NCBI GenBank assembly: GCA_938028175.1
Contig: CALJAE010000159.1
Coordinates: 1 to 9,890 of the forward strand
Length of the DNA: 9,890 bases
Direction: 5' to 3'
DNA from: an uncultured Acidimicrobiales bacterium
GTDB taxonomy: Bacteria > Actinomycetota > Acidimicrobiia > Acidimicrobiales > SZUA-35
Part shown: piece by piece, positions 7,039 to 9,890 of the stretch
Layout of the letters: each line of letters begins with the position of its first letter
Position numbering within the stretch: position 1 is the first letter of the stretch
Made by a program: the position numbers and the translations under genes
The notes under the pieces: generated by a model
Databases searched by the model: none
What the model was told of the DNA's origin: nothing
What the model saw: only the letters and a program-made list of their open reading frames with translations

Positions 7039-7081
7039 ATCTGAGGGTTGTCCGAGTTAACGGTTTAAAGGTGTCTTTACT

Positions 7082-8941
7082 TTAGCCGCTTGTGAGCCTG
7101 GATTGCACAACAATGTTGGTGCCATGGCCAGGTTCAGAGGTAATTTCTATTTTGGCTCCAATAGCGGCCGCTCTTTCTCGCATGCCAACCAAGCCGTAAG
7201 CGGATCCTCGAATACCCTTTCCAGGGTCAAAACCTCTACCATTGTCGCTGACTAGGAGGACTCCAGTGTTATCCGAAATAGACCAACGGATATGAACTTC
7301 GGACGCATCAGCGTGTTTCTCTATATTGGTGAGGGCTTCCTGCGTAATTCGTAGTAGCTCGTTCTCAATAGGGGCAGGTAGGCGTCGGTCATTAGATTCC
7401 ACTGCCAGTCGAACCTTGATCTTTGAGCGTTTTTGGAATCTCTCAGCTACTTCTCTTAGCACTAGCCTAAGCGGTCTTTCTTTGGAGACTGCTACTCGTA
7501 GTTCTAGAAGGGTCTCTCTAAATTCTGAGATCGCTCGTTGAACTTCGGTATGTAGGTTGGACAGCGCTTCGTTTCGTTTCTTAGGGTCGTCTTTGATTCG
7601 TTCAATCTCTAAAGAAATGTAAGTTAGGTATTGGCCGAGACGATCATGAAGGTCACGGGCAATTCTCGTACGTTCTTCGTCAGCAGCGAGCGTTCTGAGC
7701 TTATTGAAACTTCTTGCGTTAGCAAGAGTGAGGGCCAGCACATCGGACATTCCGTTTAGAAGTTCCCCATCCGCCTCAGTAAAGAAGTTGGGTTTGTTGT
7801 GTTCGATTGCGACGAAACCTGTCTCGGTGTTGTTTGCAATCAGACGGGTATACATGCCACTACCGAATCTCTTAGAGTAAACGCCGAGATCATTATTGAT
7901 AGTTACACCGACGTGGAGCGCTGCGTCGCGCAGAACATCGGGCAAACTGTCGTGAGTGACTTTGGGTGGTATCTGAAAGCCCTCTTGGACGATAGGGGAC
8001 CAAGTTCCTTCTTCGTAAACCAAGACAGCAAGTCGATCAGCTGCGAATGTTTCGACTAGTTGTTGCTTAGTCGCTTCGACAGCGTCTGCTAAGTCGAGTG
8101 AAGATGGAAGGGTTCTAGCCAAGTCATTCAGGACTTCTAAGAGGTTATTTGTCTCTGCCAGGCGATCTCGTTGCTCTGCTACTTGGGCACCTTGGCCTTC
8201 AACTTCGAGAATTCTCTTGAGAGCTACCGCAGGCATTATTGATATAGCTAAGAAGAAACCACCCACGATTCCTATTTGTTGGGCGTACTCGATAAGGTCC
8301 AGTGGCTCGCTCAAGTATAAGACGAAGGTTGTAGTCGTTATTCCGAGCACTATTGCTAGGGCACCTTTGATAAAGCCCCAACCAAAGGCAACAACGGCAA
8401 TTGCTGCAAACACAGATCCAACAAAGGGGTTACTGAATCCATCGGTGATGCCAATTGCGGCCGACAGGATAATGACATCAGCGATCGAGAAAAATTGTGA
8501 GGCAGTCTGGTTGGCGTCCGAATCGGTTTCGGCGAGTGCAAATCGTGTACCTAGGTTTATCGGATTGATGGATCTGTAAGCGGTGATAAAGACTGTTATG
8601 GCAACTGTGGCGACAAGCCCAAGATTGCCTTCGTTGACTCTCATAGCAGCGAACACAAGTCCTACTAAAACGGTGAGCCATCGAATAGTTACGATCCCAG
8701 CGCCCACACGGTTTGTATCTGAGAGATAGCGCCTTCTTAGGTTCGCTTTGGCAACACTTGTTGAGGCAGTCGAAGAGTCAACCAGCATTTGTTGCTCAGT
8801 TGTCTGTTCGAGCAGTTCAATATGACTTCGCTGGACAGCTTTGTGTTCCGCAGTAATTTGCTGTGCCAGAACTTGAGGGTCCAAACTGACAGCTACCGGG
8901 TTTGGGACCGCTATTTCTCGTGCTGTAGGTTCTTCGTTCAT
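7082..8941 (-). CDS. Membrane-anchored HisKA_3 (NarL/DesK-type) sensor histidine kinase with GAF-like domain
   Basis: Sensor kinase of 619 residues. Residues 1-80 are cytoplasmic and partly coiled-coil-like (20-55), an unusual extension before the membrane part. Hydrophobic segments lie at about 84-101, 108-124, 150-166, 173-190, 192-210 and 222-240, forming a compact membrane sensor with little outside sequence. A helix at 245-280 leads to a GAF-like domain at about 283-412 (DRLAVLVYE, then TGFVAIEH and a closing helix). The HisKA_3 dimerisation helix holds the phosphoacceptor H432 in RIARDLHDRLGQ; D433 and Q437 form the HDxxxQ motif tied to phosphatase activity in this family. The ATPase domain has N539 (N box, EALTNIEKHA), D566-NGRGF (G1), GLVGMRERA from G583 (G2) and GHGTNI (G3, about 605-610). 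All catalytic boxes are intact. The ligand is unknown. ATG 8941 has no clear ribosome binding site. The regulator gene follows 54 bases downstream. Confidence 0.93.
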   Translation of the reverse strand: MNEEPTAREIAVPNPVAVSLDPQVLAQQITAEHKAVQRSHIELLEQTTEQQMLVDSSTASTSVAKANLRRRYLSDTNRVGAGIVTIRWLTVLVGLVFAAMRVNEGNLGLVATVAITVFITAYRSINPINLGTRFALAETDSDANQTASQFFSIADVIILSAAIGITDGFSNPFVGSVFAAIAVVAFGWGFIKGALAIVLGITTTTFVLYLSEPLDLIEYAQQIGIVGGFFLAISIMPAVALKRILEVEGQGAQVAEQRDRLAETNNLLEVLNDLARTLPSSLDLADAVEATKQQLVETFAADRLAVLVYEEGTWSPIVQEGFQIPPKVTHDSLPDVLRDAALHVGVTINNDLGVYSKRFGSGMYTRLIANNTETGFVAIEHNKPNFFTEADGELLNGMSDVLALTLANARSFNKLRTLAADEERTRIARDLHDRLGQYLTYISLEIERIKDDPKKRNEALSNLHTEVQRAISEFRETLLELRVAVSKERPLRLVLREVAERFQKRSKIKVRLAVESNDRRLPAPIENELLRITQEALTNIEKHADASEVHIRWSISDNTGVLLVSDNGRGFDPGKGIRGSAYGLVGMRERAAAIGAKIEITSEPGHGTNIVVQSRLTSG

Positions 8942-8960
8942 TTAATGGGCGGTTTCTTAA

Positions 8961-8988
8961 GCAACACTTGAGTGACCTTATTTGTTGC
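8961..8988. repeat. Inverted repeat upstream of the kinase gene
   Basis: GCAACA (8961-8966) and TGTTGC (8983-8988) are exact inverted copies 16 bases apart, and a smaller dyad, CACT-TG-AGTG, starts inside the left arm. It lies 20-47 bases before the kinase start codon, a position suited to an operator or a leader hairpin. It could also occur by chance. Confidence 0.3.
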
Positions 8989-9019
8989 TATCTGATCTTA
9001 CAGCCTACAAGGATCACTG

Positions 9020-9025
9020 AGTATA
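9020..9025 (-). promoter_or_regulatory. Weak candidate -10 box for the kinase-regulator operon
   Basis: On the minus strand TATACT matches TATAAT at five of six positions. Transcription would begin near 9013, giving a leader of about 70 bases that includes the inverted repeat. No good -35 hexamer is found at 16-18 bases, so this is a weak call. Confidence 0.22.
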
Positions 9026-9095
9026 AATACCTAGAACGCTTAGCACAGATTTGAAACCCTCTGGACATCGAATGAACAATGGCGTTGGTTTGGTA

Positions 9096-9314
9096 TTACT
9101 CGGAAGGTTCTTGTTCTTCGATGAGTTCGCTAACTTCTTTTCCGACCTTTTCTAGTCTTTCGGAGCAAAAGGCTAGAAGTTGGTTTCCTCTTTCGACCTT
9201 CTGAGCCAGCACATCGACGTCGATTTCAGAGCCCTCTAGCTCATCTAGGATCTCAGCTAGCTCGGTAATAGCGGAGTCATAAGTTAGATCTTCAGTGGCT
9301 TGATCGTTGCTCAT
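9096..9314 (-). CDS. xseB: Exodeoxyribonuclease VII small subunit
   Basis: Small subunit of exonuclease VII, which with XseA degrades single-stranded DNA from both ends and acts in mismatch repair and DNA damage handling. At 72 residues it has the usual size and the family pattern: YDSAITELAEILDELEGSEID (here residues 12-32) for the consensus FEEAL-LE-IV-LE-GE, then LAQKVERGNQLLAFCSERLEKV for the helical hairpin. The tail is acidic (EEQEPSE). ATG 9314 lies five bases after the xseA stop codon, the normal xseAB arrangement. A -10-like TATCAT at 9322-9327, seven bases before the ATG and inside the end of xseA, might provide an extra leaderless transcript. Confidence 0.95.
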   Translation of the reverse strand: MSNDQATEDLTYDSAITELAEILDELEGSEIDVDVLAQKVERGNQLLAFCSERLEKVGKEVSELIEEQEPSE

Positions 9315-9319
9315 AGTTT

Positions 9320-9890
9320 CTATGATACATCCTTTGTCTTGTCTGAAACCACGCTGTTGATAGTCCCACCCTGAACCACGGTGCTTATTTCGTCACCAGC
9401 ATTGACTTCGTCAAGGTTGCGGATAATTTTGCCTTTGCTATTTCTGGTTATTGTCCAGCCGCGCTCAATGGTACGAGCCGGGTCGAGCGCTGAAATCTGA
9501 GTCTTTAGTGATTTAAGTTCGAGTTCTAATTTCTCAACAATTTCATTTGGACGTCGTTGGAGTCTTGAGTGACTTGCCGTCAACGATTTAGAGTGTCGAT
9601 CGATAATTGTTGTAGCGGCAACATGAATCCGCTGGCGGTTGTGGCTTAGGAGTACTTGAGTTTTATCGATGGCGCTTGTCGCTTCTCTCCTAATTCGGTG
9701 TGAAAGGTTATGAAGGTCAGTTTTGGACTTTTCTAAAGCCCTATGGGATAGGGAATGTAGCCGTGTGTTGTAGTCGGCTACTAGCTGTTGCTGTTTTCTG
9801 GCCCGGTCAACCAAAAAGTTTGCAGCCGCTGTTGGCGTTTTGCATGATTGGTAAGCAACTTGGTCCATGACTGAGGTATCGATTTCGTGG
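9320..9890 (-). CDS. xseA: Exodeoxyribonuclease VII large subunit, C-terminal part (cut by window edge)
   Basis: Partial gene: the reading frame runs off the right edge. An in-frame ATG at 9868 is internal, since the codons before it read HEIDTSV and join MDQVAYQSCKTPTAAA to give the XseA motif GHE-D-----D-----R--TPTAAA. What is present is the end of the catalytic domain, a long Arg/Ser/His-rich helical region (about residues 24-125 counted from ATG 9868) expected to form the extended coiled coil that binds XseB, and the C-terminal segment LDPARTIERGWTIT...KIIRNLDEVNAGDEI, the usual small beta domain of XseA. The N-terminal OB-fold and most of the nuclease core lie outside the window. It forms an operon with xseB. 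Confidence 0.95.
   Translation of the reverse strand, partial: HEIDTSVMDQVAYQSCKTPTAAANFLVDRARKQQQLVADYNTRLHSLSHRALEKSKTDLHNLSHRIRREATSAIDKTQVLLSHNRQRIHVAATTIIDRHSKSLTASHSRLQRRPNEIVEKLELELKSLKTQISALDPARTIERGWTITRNSKGKIIRNLDEVNAGDEISTVVQGGTINSVVSDKTKDVS
9322..9327 (-). promoter_or_regulatory. Putative internal -10 box before xseB
   Basis: On the minus strand TATCAT matches TATAAT at five of six positions and is followed by seven bases (AGAAACT) and ATG 9314, the same geometry as seen before trpS. It overlaps the last codons and stop of xseA, so the match may simply reflect coding sequence (GTA TCA TAG). Confidence 0.25.

Larger units (their letters stand above)
8942..9095 (-). other. Intergenic region between xseB and the kinase gene
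   Basis: This 154-base gap is the longest non-coding stretch of the window and separates two genes of the same strand. It holds an AT-rich patch (about 9018-9031) and an inverted repeat (8961-8988), both candidates for control of the kinase-regulator operon. I see no strong intrinsic terminator for xseB, no small ORF with good support and no RNA gene. Confidence 0.6.

Noticed and set aside
7066..7079. TAAAG-GTGT-CTTTA hairpin between kinase and regulator genes
   Set aside because: A five-base, mostly A/T stem without a following U run on the minus strand; not convincing as a terminator or attenuator.
8217..8579. Plus-strand ORF of 120 codons opposite the kinase membrane domain
   Set aside because: It overlaps well-supported hydrophobic segments of the kinase on the other strand and shows no family features or ribosome binding site.
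9320..9868. Treating ATG 9868 as the start of a complete 182-residue protein
   Set aside because: The frame stays open to base 9890 and the codons before the ATG complete a conserved XseA motif (HEIDTSV), so this is an internal Met of a gene cut by the window.
1..9890. Mobile element, prophage, CRISPR or defence system
   Set aside because: No transposase, integrase, cas, restriction or toxin-antitoxin features, no terminal repeats or spaced direct repeats, and gene content is housekeeping.

Overview
The window looks like chromosomal core sequence of an actinobacterium, most likely of the class Acidimicrobiia. That placement is inferred from base composition somewhat below 50% GC by eye, acidic and Thr-rich (TTTT/TTTTTT) linkers in secreted or membrane proteins, actinobacterial-style gene content, and starts that look leaderless. 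No tRNA, rRNA, insertion sequence, CRISPR array or phage gene is visible, and coding density is very high; the longest non-coding stretch is about 154 bases (8942-9095).

Left half, plus strand: a single-pass membrane protein of unknown function with a long acidic/Thr-rich stalk and a small Cys-containing outer domain (15-875); tryptophanyl-tRNA synthetase trpS (start probably GTG 939, end 1940); a DUF389-family multi-pass membrane protein whose long C-terminal tail appears to hold three copies of a weakly conserved module of about 65-70 residues (1954-3531); a geranylgeranyl-reductase-family flavoprotein, plausibly acting on menaquinone or polyprenyl side chains (3532-4785, starting on the base after the previous stop codon); and a malonyl-CoA synthetase (MatB)-like member of the acyl-CoA synthetase superfamily (4853-6373) that is full length but has lost several catalytic signature residues, including the A10 lysine.

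Right half, minus strand, read from the right edge: the C-terminal part of exonuclease VII large subunit xseA (cut by the window edge), xseB five bases downstream, then a two-component pair: a membrane-anchored HisKA_3 histidine kinase with a GAF-like domain (8941-7082) followed by a NarL/FixJ response regulator (7027-6374). The plus- and minus-strand blocks converge with no bases between the stop codons at 6373/6374.

Most of this is ordinary housekeeping (Trp-tRNA charging, ExoVII, isoprenoid reduction). The parts worth a second look are the MatB-like protein with drifted catalytic motifs, the triplicated tail of the DUF389 protein, and -10-like TANNNT hexamers placed just upstream of three start codons, which suggest leaderless transcripts and revise the trpS start. 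I did not find a convincing new multi-gene system.
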